DNA of 64,000 bases, from assembly GCA_965203615.1 (NCBI GenBank), contig OZ241900.1, positions 3,906,001-3,970,000 on the forward strand, read 5' to 3'. The notes beneath the pieces were generated by a model that was given only the letters and a program-made list of their open reading frames with translations, was not told the origin of the DNA and did not search any database. The DNA comes from VXNE01 sp965203615. GTDB lineage: Bacteria > Pseudomonadota > Gammaproteobacteria > Pseudomonadales > Azotimanducaceae. Below, one piece after another: positions 9,215 through 18,427 of the stretch (position 1 is the stretch's first letter; every line of letters starts with the position of its first letter). Made by a program: the position numbers and the translations under genes.

Positions 9215-10045
9215 TTACCGTTCTCCGTTGACGCTTGGCCGGCGGAACCAGCGCCACATTTCTTCCCGTGCCGCGCCATCCACGTTCGGCGCGCCGCGGC
9301 CCGCGCTGCGGTCCGGTTCCCACACCGAGCGGGTGTCGACGCCGAACCGGGTCCGCCCCGATGCATCGCTCACGCCGGCGTGCAGGTGTGCGGCCGAAAA
9401 GCCTAGCAGTTGGCCCGGTTCAATGAGGACGGGCGCCCGGGGCTGGACGGGGCGCCTGCAGGCGACCGGAAGGAGCGGATAGCCGTTCTCGCTGCCGTTC
9501 CTGAACGCTTCGAAGCTCCATTCACCGCTGTTGTTCGCGATGGGATGGCGAAAGACATCCGGCCAGAGCAACATCGTGCTGCTCTCGGCCAGTGGATACA
9601 GCGGCAACCACCAGTTGATCTGGGCCATGATGCCGGATCCCCACGTGTCCCTGTGCGGAGGCACCGTCTGCAGGCGCTGGTGTTCGATATCGTCCCTGGA
9701 CGGGACGACACGCAACCGGATCCGGTCGAGCCAGGTCGCCTCCCGCCGGTAGCCGATCACCGCCAGCGCGTCCCACCAGTGCCGGGCGACGGCCGCGTCC
9801 GTGGCGACTGCCTCGCGCGCCTGCATTGCCAGGCGGCGAAACTCCGCCGCAGACAGGCGGCGCTCGGCGAAGGCGGGCTGCTCTGCCTCGAATGTTCCCG
9901 TGAGGATTCCCCGCACGCGGTCCACCAGGCGCGCGACAGGCCGCAGGCCGTCAAATACGATCAGTGCGCCGTCGAACAGCGCTTCGCTCAGCGCGCGCGG
10001 CGTAGTTCCGGGTTTCCAACGTTCGAACGCCACCGCCGTGCTCAC
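9215..10045 (-). CDS. Putative 2-oxoglutarate/Fe(II)-dependent oxygenase
   Basis: Protein of 276 residues from a GTG start (weak ribosome site). A likely iron-binding facial triad is visible: H131 and D133 in PPHRDTW, and H220 or H222 in AAHLHAG, followed by Arg233/Arg239 suited to bind 2-oxoglutarate. Assignment is by motif and spacing only; overall similarity to a named family is weak. It is the third gene of the demethylation operon, 17 bases after the fused folate gene and directly abutting the flavoprotein gene, so it probably acts on the same methylated substrate or an intermediate, for example by hydroxylation. Confidence 0.62.
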   Translation of the reverse strand: MSTAVAFERWKPGTTPRALSEALFDGALIVFDGLRPVARLVDRVRGILTGTFEAEQPAFAERRLSAAEFRRLAMQAREAVATDAAVARHWWDALAVIGYRREATWLDRIRLRVVPSRDDIEHQRLQTVPPHRDTWGSGIMAQINWWLPLYPLAESSTMLLWPDVFRHPIANNSGEWSFEAFRNGSENGYPLLPVACRRPVQPRAPVLIEPGQLLGFSAAHLHAGVSDASGRTRFGVDTRSVWEPDRSAGRGAPNVDGAAREEMWRWFRRPSVNGER

Positions 10046-10062
10046 GCCGCGAGAACCGGGGG

Positions 10063-12630
10063 CTACAGTCCGATGACCTGTCCCTGCGCGTCAACCCCGA
10101 CATCGAGAGCGGCGGGGCGGCGCGGCAGGCCGGGCATCGTCATGATGTCTCCGCAGATGACGACGACGAACCCGGCGCCGGCGGCGAGTCGCGCTTCCCG
10201 CACCGGGAGCACGTGGCCTTCCGGAGCACCCATCGCCTTCGGGTCGGCAGAGAAGCTGTACTGCGTCTTGGCGATGCAGACGGGCAGGCGGCCGTAGCCA
10301 AGCGATTCGAACACATCGAGCTGGTGTGCCGCCGCCCGGCTTGTCGATATCCCGGAAGCGCCGTAGAAGCTGGCGGCAATCGCTTCGATCTTGTCTCGCA
10401 GGGGCATGTCGTCGGGATACAGCAGTTTGATCGTCGGCCTTTCGTCGAGCCTGTCGAGCACGGCTCGGGCCAGCGCGCTCGCTCCGGCACCGCCGTCTCT
10501 CCAGTGGGTGGCGACGGCGGCTTCGACGCCGTGTTGGTTCGCGATCGCCTGAATGGCGGCGATCTCTTCTTCGGTGTCCGTGTCGAAGCGGTTGATCGCG
10601 ACCACGGGCGCCAGGCCGAACCTTGCGAGGTTTGCCATGTGCCGTGCGAGGTTCGGCGCCCCGGCACGAACCGCTGCCGCATCCGGTTTCGCGAGGTCGC
10701 GCTGCCCGGTGCCGCCGTGCAGCTTGAGGGCCCGAACAGTGCATACCAGCACCGCCGCGTCCGGGCGCAGGCCGGACTGGCGGCACTTGATGTCGAGGAA
10801 CTTCTCCGCGCCCAGGTCCGCCCCGAAGCCCGCTTCGGTAACCACTACGTCGGACAGCCCGAGGGCCGCCCGCGTTGCGATAACCGAATTGCAGCCGTGG
10901 GCGATGTTGGCGAAGGGGCCGCCATGAATGAAGGCCGGGTTGCCTTCGAGGGTCTGCACGACGTTCGGTTGCAGGGCATCGGTGAGCACGGCGGCCATCG
11001 CCCCGTCGACGCCGAGGTCGCTGGCAGTGACCGGCTTGCCGTCGCGGTTGCGGGCGACGACGATGCGGCCGAGGCGCTGCTCGAGATCGACCCTGTCGCG
11101 CGCGAGGCAGAACACGGCCATGACTTCGGACGCGGCGGTGATATCGAAGCCGCCGGAGCGGTGGGCGCCGCGGCCGAGGTTGAGTTCCACCTCTCGCAAC
11201 GCGCGGTCGTTGAGGTCCATGACGCGGCGCCAGGAGATCGTCTCCGGATCGATGTCGAGCGGGTTTTTCCAGTAGAGGTGGCTGTCGACAACGGCGGCGA
11301 GCAGGTTGTTCGCGGTCGAGACGGCGTGCATGTCGCCGTTGAAGTGCAGGTTGATATCTGTCTCCGGCACGACCCGCGCCCGGCCGCCGCCGGTCGCGCC
11401 GCCCTTCATGCCGAAACAGGGGCCGAGGGACGGTTCGCGCAGGCAGGCCGTGGCGCGCACGCCGAGCAGGTTGAGCGCATCGGTGAGCCCGATGCTGGTG
11501 GTGGTCTTGCCTTCGCCCGCCGCGGTCGGCGAGATGGCGGTGACCAGCACCAGCTTGCCGTCCGGCGACCTCGCCCGACCGCCTTCCGCGAGCGCCAGCT
11601 TGGCCTTGTAGTGCCCGTACGGGGTCAGGAGATCTGCGCCGATACCGAGGCGTTCTTCGATGAGCGGGATGATCGGCCCCGGGCCATCACCGGAAACATG
11701 ACGTGCGACTTCGGGGGCCGTCGCGCGGGACCGGGCCACGTCCCGGGTTGTCGATCCGTTGGCGCGCAGCCAACGGGACGTGCGGGGCAGGCCGCCGAAA
11801 GTGAATATGTGAATCCCGGCGAGGGTCGTGCCGGGGGATTCCACGCGGTATTGCGCCAGTCCCTGCAGGACATCATCCGGCGACCAGCTCTTAAGCAACC
11901 GTATCACGCTGGGTCGCCGCGTCAGCGCCCGCGCGGATGCGCGCACGCCGCAGCGCGCGGCATAGGCCAACAAGGTGCGTAGCCGGGCCGGGCCGGGCAG
12001 GCCGACATGGACCGGCAACGGGCAACCTCGCTCGCGTATCGCCCTTAGCCACGCGATGGCGGGCGCGGATGCGAACGTGAACTGGGTGACGATCCACATC
12101 TCGGTCCCGGTTGCATTGGCGTAGGCGATCTTGTGCGACAGCGCCGCTTCGAGATCCCCCCGGGTCGCCAGGGGGTGTCCTTCCGGGTAGGCGGCGACGC
12201 CGACGCGGCGGAAGCCGTGCTCGACGAGCTTGCCGGACTCGAGCACATCGAGGGTGTCGTGATAGGGCCCCGCCGCGCGCGCGTGGTCTCCGGCCACCAG
12301 CAGCAGTTCGCCCACCCCGGCGTCGGCGAGCTTGCCCAGCCGGTCGTCGAGTTGCTGCGCGCTTCTCAACAGTCGCGCCGGAAGGTGTGGCACCGGCAGC
12401 ATGCCCTCGGCACCGAGGCGCTGGCAGGCGGCCACGGTCTCACGCCACGCAGCGCCCGGGATGGACGGGATATAGACCCGCGTCCCGCGGGGCAGGTAGT
12501 CCGTGAGCGGTCCCGTCGAGCCGAGTTGGCGCGGGGAGAGTTCTACCGAGGCGTGCCGGGCGAGCTCGCGCTGTGCGTCCAGCACGTCGATCGCATTGAG
12601 GGCGGCGGCACCGTGGGACAAGGCATCCAT
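10063..12630 (-). CDS. Fusion: methylene-THF reductase-like domain + formate-THF ligase
   Basis: One continuous 855-residue frame with two folate enzymes. Residues about 20-295 look like a methylenetetrahydrofolate reductase barrel (SVELSP with Glu30, LLLVAGDH, PEGHPLA, VTQFTF). Residues about 305-855 are a complete formate-tetrahydrofolate ligase, with the nucleotide loop SPTAAGEGKTTT at 367-378, EPSLGPCFGMKGGA and the conserved C-terminus. Free-standing ligases are about 557 residues, so the second half is full length. The pair would link 5-methyl- or methylene-THF to 10-formyl-THF turnover, yielding formate and ATP when run in reverse; the connecting dehydrogenase/cyclohydrolase FolD is not in the window. 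It starts 5 bases after the GcvT-like gene and is clearly in the same operon. Confidence 0.9.
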   Translation of the reverse strand: MDALSHGAAALNAIDVLDAQRELARHASVELSPRQLGSTGPLTDYLPRGTRVYIPSIPGAAWRETVAACQRLGAEGMLPVPHLPARLLRSAQQLDDRLGKLADAGVGELLLVAGDHARAAGPYHDTLDVLESGKLVEHGFRRVGVAAYPEGHPLATRGDLEAALSHKIAYANATGTEMWIVTQFTFASAPAIAWLRAIRERGCPLPVHVGLPGPARLRTLLAYAARCGVRASARALTRRPSVIRLLKSWSPDDVLQGLAQYRVESPGTTLAGIHIFTFGGLPRTSRWLRANGSTTRDVARSRATAPEVARHVSGDGPGPIIPLIEERLGIGADLLTPYGHYKAKLALAEGGRARSPDGKLVLVTAISPTAAGEGKTTTSIGLTDALNLLGVRATACLREPSLGPCFGMKGGATGGGRARVVPETDINLHFNGDMHAVSTANNLLAAVVDSHLYWKNPLDIDPETISWRRVMDLNDRALREVELNLGRGAHRSGGFDITAASEVMAVFCLARDRVDLEQRLGRIVVARNRDGKPVTASDLGVDGAMAAVLTDALQPNVVQTLEGNPAFIHGGPFANIAHGCNSVIATRAALGLSDVVVTEAGFGADLGAEKFLDIKCRQSGLRPDAAVLVCTVRALKLHGGTGQRDLAKPDAAAVRAGAPNLARHMANLARFGLAPVVAINRFDTDTEEEIAAIQAIANQHGVEAAVATHWRDGGAGASALARAVLDRLDERPTIKLLYPDDMPLRDKIEAIAASFYGASGISTSRAAAHQLDVFESLGYGRLPVCIAKTQYSFSADPKAMGAPEGHVLPVREARLAAGAGFVVVICGDIMTMPGLPRRPAALDVGVDAQGQVIGL

Positions 12631-12635
12631 GCGCT

Positions 12636-13982
12636 TCAGTCCACGCTGTCGCGGCCGCGGTTTCGCGCCACTTCCCTGATGTTCGGGTTGACCGAAGGAC
12701 GAAACGGCACTTCAACCACCTCGCCGGCCACGGGCTCGCCGGGACGTTCCGCGTATTCGGTCGGAAGATGCACGCGCAACCCCGTTCCGACCTGGCGCAT
12801 TTCCCAGGGAACATAGGCCAGCGCGATGTTGGTCTCGAGTTCCGGTGAGAACCACGGCGAGGTGACGTAGCCCACGGGATCGTCCCCGCCGCCGCCGGAG
12901 ATGAGCCAGAAGTCGTTGGCGTAGTCGGTCACCGGTTTGCCTCCGAAGACGATGCCGACGAGCACATTGCGGAACGGGGGGGAACCTGCGTCGATGGCGC
13001 GCCGCGCCGCTTCCAGCGCCCGCTTGCCGACGTAGTCCGCCTGCTTTCCGCGCGGCACCTGGTAGCCGAGATTGCACTGGAAAGGCAGGGTTTCCTGGTC
13101 CAGGTCCTGCCCCCAGGACAGGATGCCGGCGGCTATGCGGCGGTGATGCGCCGGGGCCGTGACCATGAGCTGATGCCGCTCGCCGGCTTCGAGCACCCCG
13201 TGCCAGAGGTCTTCCGCGTAGAGGGTGGCGTCCCTGAGGTAGATCTCGTAGCCCTTCTCGCCGGTGAACCCGGTTTGCGAGACGATGACGTCGCGACCGT
13301 TCACCTGCCCTTCCATCAGCCCGTAGTAGGGGATCTCGCGAACCCGCTCGCCGAACAGGTCCGTCATCAGCGCCTCCGACTTCGGTCCCTGGATCTGCAC
13401 CGGCGCGACGTCGATCTCGGCGATGGAAACATCCAGGCGCAGGCCCAGGTTGACGCCCCTGAGCCACATCTCGATGTCGCTGTCGGCGAGCGAGAACCAG
13501 AACTCGTCGTCGGCCACGCGCAAGAGCACCGGATCGTTCAGCACGCCGCCGTCTTCGTTGCACAGGATGACGTACTTGCCGTGCATGGGCGCGATGCGGG
13601 CGGCGTCGCGCGTGATGACGTGGTTGACGAACTTCTCGGCGTCCGGCCCCTTGACCTGGATCTGCCGCTCCACCGCCACGTTCCAGAGCGTCACGTGGTT
13701 GACCAGGGCGTCATACTCCACCATGGCGCCGCCGTCTTCCGGACGCACGTATCCGCGCGGGTGATAGACGCGGTTGTAGACCGTCGCCCGCCAGCACCCG
13801 GCTTGCATGGAAAGGTGCCAGTAGGGCGACTTCCGCACCCGGGTTGAGATGAGCAATCCAACCGGGGTCGGGCCGGACTGGCGCAGGTTGATGGGAACTT
13901 TCCGGTCCGACTGGTCGACGCTCGCGCATTGGCGCAGCTCGGAGTACCGAACGGCTCCGTTATCGCTGGTGTCAGTGGTCAT
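12636..13982 (-). CDS. GcvT/DmdA-like tetrahydrofolate-dependent methyltransferase
   Basis: About 448 residues; the start ATG follows a strong GGGGGAG, and an ATG 45 bases further upstream is less likely. A GcvT-fold protein from end to end, with NVAVERQIQVKGPDAEKFVNHVITRD near the N-terminal third, a pattern close to dimethylsulfoniopropionate demethylase DmdA and related folate-dependent demethylases. It lacks the flavin domain of its neighbours, so it should transfer a methyl or methylene group directly to tetrahydrofolate. It is the first gene of the five-gene operon and is preceded by the two 28-bp repeats. DmdA itself, an aminomethyltransferase or a betaine-type demethylase are all possible. 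Confidence 0.78.
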   Translation of the reverse strand: MTTDTSDNGAVRYSELRQCASVDQSDRKVPINLRQSGPTPVGLLISTRVRKSPYWHLSMQAGCWRATVYNRVYHPRGYVRPEDGGAMVEYDALVNHVTLWNVAVERQIQVKGPDAEKFVNHVITRDAARIAPMHGKYVILCNEDGGVLNDPVLLRVADDEFWFSLADSDIEMWLRGVNLGLRLDVSIAEIDVAPVQIQGPKSEALMTDLFGERVREIPYYGLMEGQVNGRDVIVSQTGFTGEKGYEIYLRDATLYAEDLWHGVLEAGERHQLMVTAPAHHRRIAAGILSWGQDLDQETLPFQCNLGYQVPRGKQADYVGKRALEAARRAIDAGSPPFRNVLVGIVFGGKPVTDYANDFWLISGGGGDDPVGYVTSPWFSPELETNIALAYVPWEMRQVGTGLRVHLPTEYAERPGEPVAGEVVEVPFRPSVNPNIREVARNRGRDSVD

Positions 13983-14086
13983 TTGGCTCCCCCTGGGCGG
14001 AATTCGAGGCCGCCGGTTCGGGGCCATCCTGCACCAGCGGCAACGGCGGCAGATTGCCTGAAACTCGCTTAACGCATTGCAGCCAA

Positions 14087-14114
14087 AGGCGACATCGAGT
14101 AGTCGAGAAACGAC
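14087..14114. repeat. 28-bp direct repeat, copy 1 (candidate operator)
   Basis: It begins AGGCGACATCG and contains the hyphenated palindrome CGAC-N8-GTCG. It matches copy 2 at 24 of 28 positions. The position, upstream of the operon and beside an AraC-family regulator, suggests a regulator-binding site. Confidence 0.6.
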
Positions 14115-14228
14115 GACCCGAAAAAGTCGCGCCTCCCGACCGATTTCGCGCGGGTTCGCGCCCGCGTGTCGAAGGGCGGATTGGATGGCAGATGGAACCG
14201 TGCGTTCGCGTCAACGGACCCCGAAAAC

Positions 14229-14256
14229 AGGCGACATTGAATAGTCGAAAAGCGAC
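14229..14256. repeat. 28-bp direct repeat, copy 2 (candidate operator)
   Basis: It begins AGGCGACATTG with the same CGAC-N8-GTCG core. Its start is 142 bases from the start of copy 1, about 13.5 helical turns. The four differences from copy 1 lie outside the CGAC and GTCG half-sites. Confidence 0.6.
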
Positions 14257-14285
14257 ACGTCGAAACGGGCCGATTCACGTCTTTT

Positions 14286-15344
14286 TCAGGGCGCTGGACG
14301 ACGCTCGTCGGTGGGCCGTTTCCCATACTTCGCGACGTACGACTTGCCGAACCGCGCCGCGGTCGAGAATCCGCAGCGGGAGGCGATTTCGGTCACCGAC
14401 ATGCTGGTTTGCAGCAACAGCAGGCGACCCTGGTTCAACCGCAGGTCGAGGTAGTAGCGGGACGGCGTGCAATCCAGGTGTTCGTGAAACAGGCGCTCCA
14501 GTTGGCGCGGCGAGATGTCGGTGTACTCGGCCACCTCGCCGAGACTGAGCGGCTCCTCGATATTGGCTTCCATGAGCGCGACGGCGTCGACCAGCTTCTG
14601 CTGGTTCACGGCGCCGAGCCGGTGCTGCAGCGGCGTTCGCTGCATGTCGTTCTCGGTGCGGACCCGCTCGAGCAGGATCTGCTCCGAGATATCACGCGCC
14701 AATCGCTGTCCGTGGGTGGCGCCGACCAGGTTCAGCATGAGATCGATGGAACTGATGCCGCCGGAGCACGTGTACCGGTCGCGGTCCACTTCGAACAGGC
14801 GGGACGACACCTGTACGCGCGGGAATTGCTCGCGCAGGCTGGACAGGTTCTCCCAGTGGATCGCGCAGCGGTAGCCGTCAAGAAGGCCGGCGGCGGCGAG
14901 GAAGTGCGCGCCGGTGCAAAGGGCGCCCAGGGGGACGCGCTTGGCGAAACCGCGCAGCGTGTCGAGCAGAACCCGGCTGCAGTGCCGTTCGCAGTGGTAG
15001 CCGCCGCAGACGAACAGCATGTCCAGACGGTCGAGAGAACCTGCGTCTCCGTCGGGCACGAGGTACAGGCCGTCGCTCGATGGCACCGGCTCGCCGTCGA
15101 GGGTCAGGCACGTCCAGCGGTAGAGCTGGCGCTCGCTCATCCGGTTGGCCATGCGCAATACCGCGATGGCGCTGGCCAGCGTCACCATCGTATAGTCGCG
15201 CGTCATCAGGAACGCGACGCGCGTCGGCTCGTCATGACATCCGGAAGGTCTGCCGCCACTCAATGACTGTCTCGACCACCGCTCTTCGAAATCGTCTCCG
15301 AGTTTCGCGCTTTCGTTCCTCGCGCACAATGATTGGGCCACCAT
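14286..15344 (-). CDS. GlxA-family AraC transcriptional regulator
   Basis: A DJ-1/PfpI-like (GATase1-like) ligand domain begins at TRVAFLMTRDYTM and includes the elbow GALCTGAHFLAA. A C-terminal AraC double helix-turn-helix follows (LSLGEVAEYTDISPRQLERLF and SVTEIASRCGFSTAARFGKSY). The layout matches GbdR/SouR/CdhR-type regulators of betaine, sarcosine and carnitine catabolism. The start is uncertain: the ATG at 15344 lacks a good ribosome site, and a TTG at 15263 gives a 326-residue protein. It sits directly upstream of, and on the same strand as, the demethylation operon, so it is probably its activator. Confidence 0.87.
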   Translation of the reverse strand: MVAQSLCARNESAKLGDDFEERWSRQSLSGGRPSGCHDEPTRVAFLMTRDYTMVTLASAIAVLRMANRMSERQLYRWTCLTLDGEPVPSSDGLYLVPDGDAGSLDRLDMLFVCGGYHCERHCSRVLLDTLRGFAKRVPLGALCTGAHFLAAAGLLDGYRCAIHWENLSSLREQFPRVQVSSRLFEVDRDRYTCSGGISSIDLMLNLVGATHGQRLARDISEQILLERVRTENDMQRTPLQHRLGAVNQQKLVDAVALMEANIEEPLSLGEVAEYTDISPRQLERLFHEHLDCTPSRYYLDLRLNQGRLLLLQTSMSVTEIASRCGFSTAARFGKSYVAKYGKRPTDERRPAP

Positions 15345-15400
15345 TTTTTTGCCGTCGGGCCGATATGCGGGCCGTTGCAATGGGACGCTGCTAGTAGTAA

Positions 15401-15414
15401 TACGGTTATCCGTA
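15401..15414. promoter_or_regulatory. Short inverted repeat upstream of TonB receptor
   Basis: TACGG-TTAT-CCGTA is a perfect 5-bp inverted repeat with a 4-base spacer. It lies between the divergent regulator and receptor genes, 36 bases before the receptor start. It could be an operator or a small leader hairpin. Confidence 0.4.
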
Positions 15415-15449
15415 AGCTTGGAGAGGAAGCTATGGGAGGAGGCTACGCG

Positions 15450-18380
15450 ATGAAGACGCGACGCAAGCAGGTCAAGAGACGGGCGTGCACCACGTTCGGC
15501 CCCGCAACGTGGAACAGGAGGCCGTTGGGGGTTGCCATCTCGGCCGCACTGGTGACCACTGTTGCAGGTGCTGCCGAAGTCGAAGCCGCCGAAGCCGCAG
15601 ACCAGACGCGGGGCATTGAAGAGGTCATCGTGACGGCCACCAAGCGGGCCGAATCCATCCAGGACATCGCGGTATCCGTTTCGGCCTTGCAGGGTGAAGA
15701 TCTCGACGAATTGAGAATCAACAGCTTTGACGACTACGTCAAGCACCTGCCCAATGTGGTCATGATGGGCGTCGGCCCCGGGCAGAGCGAAATTTATATC
15801 CGGGGTGCGGCCACGGAGCAGTCCAAGAACACTATCGCCAGTATCCAGGGCTCGTCGCCAGCCACCGCCCTTTACCTGGACGAGCAGCCCGTCTCCTTCG
15901 GCGGCCGCAACCTCGATGTCTACGTCACCGACATGAGTCGCATCGAGGTGCTGCCGGGTCCGCAGGGCACGCTGTTCGGCGCCAGTTCCCAGTCCGGGAC
16001 CGTGCGTCTCATCACCAACAAGCCTGACACTCTGCGGTTCCAGGGTGGCGTCGGTGTCAGCGCCTCGACCACGGCGGATGGCGGTGTCAGCAACGCCCAG
16101 GAAGCGTTCTTCAACATGCCCGTTTCAGACCGTGCGGCGGTGCGGGTGGTCGGTTATCGCGACAGCCAGGCCGGCTGGATCGACAACATCCCGAACAATC
16201 CGGGGAACGGAGGGTTTTCGCCGAGCATAGACCTGCTCAACCGGAACGACATATCGGGTGCGCCGGTGCATCCGGACAGCCCATTCGAGGCCGCGGACAA
16301 CAGCCGCCTGGTCGAGGACGACTTCAACGATGCGAGCTACGCGGGTGCCCGCGTCAGCCTCTCCTACGACGTCACCGACGATTGGGGAGTACTGGTGCAG
16401 CACGTGCAGCAATCCCTGGAGACCGACGGCGTCTTCGCCTACGACCCCAATCTCGACGGCGAGAACAGCGTCAACCGGTTTACCATGGACAGCACGGCCG
16501 ACGACTTCGGGCTGACGACACTGACCGTCAGCGGTCGGGCCGGCATGCTGGATGTGATCTATGCGGCCGGCTACCTCGACCGGGAGGTGGAGGCTCTCGT
16601 CGACTATTCGGACTACACCAACGGCGGCGGGTACCAAGCCTACTACCTGTGCACCGGCACCAGGGACTGGGGGGGCAACGGATTCGAGGGGTATGGCGGA
16701 ACCGTGGGATTGAGCGAGTGCTGGGACCCCGAGGCCCAGTACGAAGAGGAGACCACGAACAGTCGGACTACCCACGAGTTCCGCATTTCCACACCCCAGG
16801 AAAACCAGATCAGCGTCACTGCCGGCGTCTACCTCGACGATCAGACAACCACTGGCGTGGCTGCCTTCGAGGATGCGGCGACACGGGATGACGGCGACGG
16901 CTCCTGGCCCGTGCTTGCCATGATTGGCGACCAGGGAGAAGGGACGAATGCGAGTCCCACCGTGCCATTCAACGGCGCGGTCAGTTTCGTCAACGACTAC
17001 ACGCGCAAGATCGATCAGGTCGCGGTGTTCGGTCACGTCGATTTCGCGGTTTCGGACAGCGTCACAGCAAGCTTCGGCGCCCGCTGGTACGACCTGAACT
17101 TCGACTTCAAGGGGGCGAGCAGCTTCTCGTTCGGGTGCAAGTTCGGCACGGACAACTGCGATTCCAGCGTTGGCCGGGGCGGTTTTGATGCCACCAGCCG
17201 GACCTCCGGGAACAACGTCACCGAACGCCTCAGGGCGCTTGGGCGGGGAACGCTTGATGCTCTCACCACGGTGAACCTCAGCGAATGCCGTCCAGACGCG
17301 ACCAGGTGTCGGGGCGGACATGTGGACATGTTCGGCGGAAGCGGCGCGGAAGCGGTGCTGGCCGACATTCAGAGCGGCGCCCTGAACGTCGAGAACCTGA
17401 ACGAGGACGGTGTTCTGAACGAGTCGGACGTCATTCTCCGCGCGTCGCTCGACTGGAGGGTCAACGACAACCTGATGGTTTTTGCCACTTTCGGTCAGGG
17501 TTTCCGGCACGGGGTCACGAACCGGAACGCCGGGAAGGCCGCCAACAATCCGCGTGGATTGCCGGTCTACGACGGCTACCGGGTGCCCGCCATCGCTCTC
17601 ACCGACCACATGGACAACTTCGAACTGGGCATGAAGGGGGACTTCGCCGACAACACCCTGCGGCTCAACGCGACGGCTTTCGCCTCGGAGATCACGGACC
17701 TGCAGGTCTCCCGGTTCGACCCGGCCAACGTGGCATTCCTGGTGTTCATCGAGAACGTTGGAGACGCGGAAGTCCGTGGCGTCGATGCCGACTTCACTTG
17801 GCTTGCGATGCCCAATCTCCTGATATCGGGCGCGGTCAGTCTCGTTAGCAGCGAGATCACCCGCATCAACCCGCAGTTGCGAGAGATAGCCGTGCCGGAG
17901 GGCAGCGAACTGCCATTCTCCCCGGGATTCTCCGGTAGCCTGCAGGCGCGATACGACTTCCATGGAGCGTTCGACGGACAGACCAACGTCTATCTAACCG
18001 GCAGCATCAGCTATTCGGGTGAGAGCAAGTCGGGCATTGCTGGCAGCGCCTACTTTGTTGAGGACACGCTCAAGCGCAGCCATGGCGGACGAGGCTCCGG
18101 CCTCAAGATCGCCAATGAAGGCGGCATCTTCGCCGGTGGTAACTGCGGCACTTACGACGCGGAGAGCTTCTGCGCGAACGGCCGTTACGTCCAGGGCGCC
18201 TATACGCTGCTGGATGTGGCCGTCGGCGTCACGAGGGACAGTTGGAGTGCGGAACTGTTCGTGGACAACCTCACGGACACGCGTGCGCAACTGCATGTTG
18301 ATACATTGCAGTACGTGCCGAAGGTCGTGACCAATCGGCCGCGTACCATAGGCTTGCGCGTCTCGTACGATTTCGACTGA
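15450..18380 (+). CDS. TonB-dependent outer-membrane receptor
   Basis: About 976 residues. The ATG at 15450 follows GGGAGGAGG; an ATG at 15432, also with a good ribosome site, would add six residues. It has a twin-basic signal segment, a TonB box and plug start (IEEVIVTATKRAESIQDIAVSVSALQG), a plug with LPGPQGTLFGASSQSGTVRLITNKP, and a long barrel ending VSYDFD, one residue beyond the usual terminal aromatic. This large receptor class imports complex organics and iron chelates in marine gammaproteobacteria. The ligand is unknown. The neighbouring regulator and operon suggest a methylated substrate as one option, and the downstream sulfotransferases another. Confidence 0.9.
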   Translation: MKTRRKQVKRRACTTFGPATWNRRPLGVAISAALVTTVAGAAEVEAAEAADQTRGIEEVIVTATKRAESIQDIAVSVSALQGEDLDELRINSFDDYVKHLPNVVMMGVGPGQSEIYIRGAATEQSKNTIASIQGSSPATALYLDEQPVSFGGRNLDVYVTDMSRIEVLPGPQGTLFGASSQSGTVRLITNKPDTLRFQGGVGVSASTTADGGVSNAQEAFFNMPVSDRAAVRVVGYRDSQAGWIDNIPNNPGNGGFSPSIDLLNRNDISGAPVHPDSPFEAADNSRLVEDDFNDASYAGARVSLSYDVTDDWGVLVQHVQQSLETDGVFAYDPNLDGENSVNRFTMDSTADDFGLTTLTVSGRAGMLDVIYAAGYLDREVEALVDYSDYTNGGGYQAYYLCTGTRDWGGNGFEGYGGTVGLSECWDPEAQYEEETTNSRTTHEFRISTPQENQISVTAGVYLDDQTTTGVAAFEDAATRDDGDGSWPVLAMIGDQGEGTNASPTVPFNGAVSFVNDYTRKIDQVAVFGHVDFAVSDSVTASFGARWYDLNFDFKGASSFSFGCKFGTDNCDSSVGRGGFDATSRTSGNNVTERLRALGRGTLDALTTVNLSECRPDATRCRGGHVDMFGGSGAEAVLADIQSGALNVENLNEDGVLNESDVILRASLDWRVNDNLMVFATFGQGFRHGVTNRNAGKAANNPRGLPVYDGYRVPAIALTDHMDNFELGMKGDFADNTLRLNATAFASEITDLQVSRFDPANVAFLVFIENVGDAEVRGVDADFTWLAMPNLLISGAVSLVSSEITRINPQLREIAVPEGSELPFSPGFSGSLQARYDFHGAFDGQTNVYLTGSISYSGESKSGIAGSAYFVEDTLKRSHGGRGSGLKIANEGGIFAGGNCGTYDAESFCANGRYVQGAYTLLDVAVGVTRDSWSAELFVDNLTDTRAQLHVDTLQYVPKVVTNRPRTIGLRVSYDFD

Positions 18381-18427
18381 TGGGCTGAGGCCCATGCAAG
18401 GGGCAGTCGGTGTAGCCTGCCCCTTGC
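18381..18427 (+). terminator. Double hairpin after TonB receptor
   Basis: TGGGC-TGAG-GCCCA follows the stop codon directly. A perfect 11-bp stem then comes (GCAAGGGGCAG at 18396-18406 with its complement at 18417-18427, 10-base loop). There is no clear T-run, so it is a strong hairpin but not a textbook intrinsic terminator. Confidence 0.65.

Larger units (their letters stand above)
13983..14285. other. Promoter region of the methyl-catabolism operon
   Basis: This 303-base gap between the operon and its presumed regulator holds the two near-identical 28-bp repeats listed below and no credible gene. Several CGAC/GTCG half-sites beyond the two repeats are also visible, for example near 14255-14265. 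I could not pick a convincing -35/-10 pair by eye. Confidence 0.6.

Noticed and set aside
15333..15449. Upstream start for the second TonB receptor
   Set aside because: It would place 39 non-signal residues before the secretion signal. The ATG at 15450 with GGGAGGAGG gives a proper leader.
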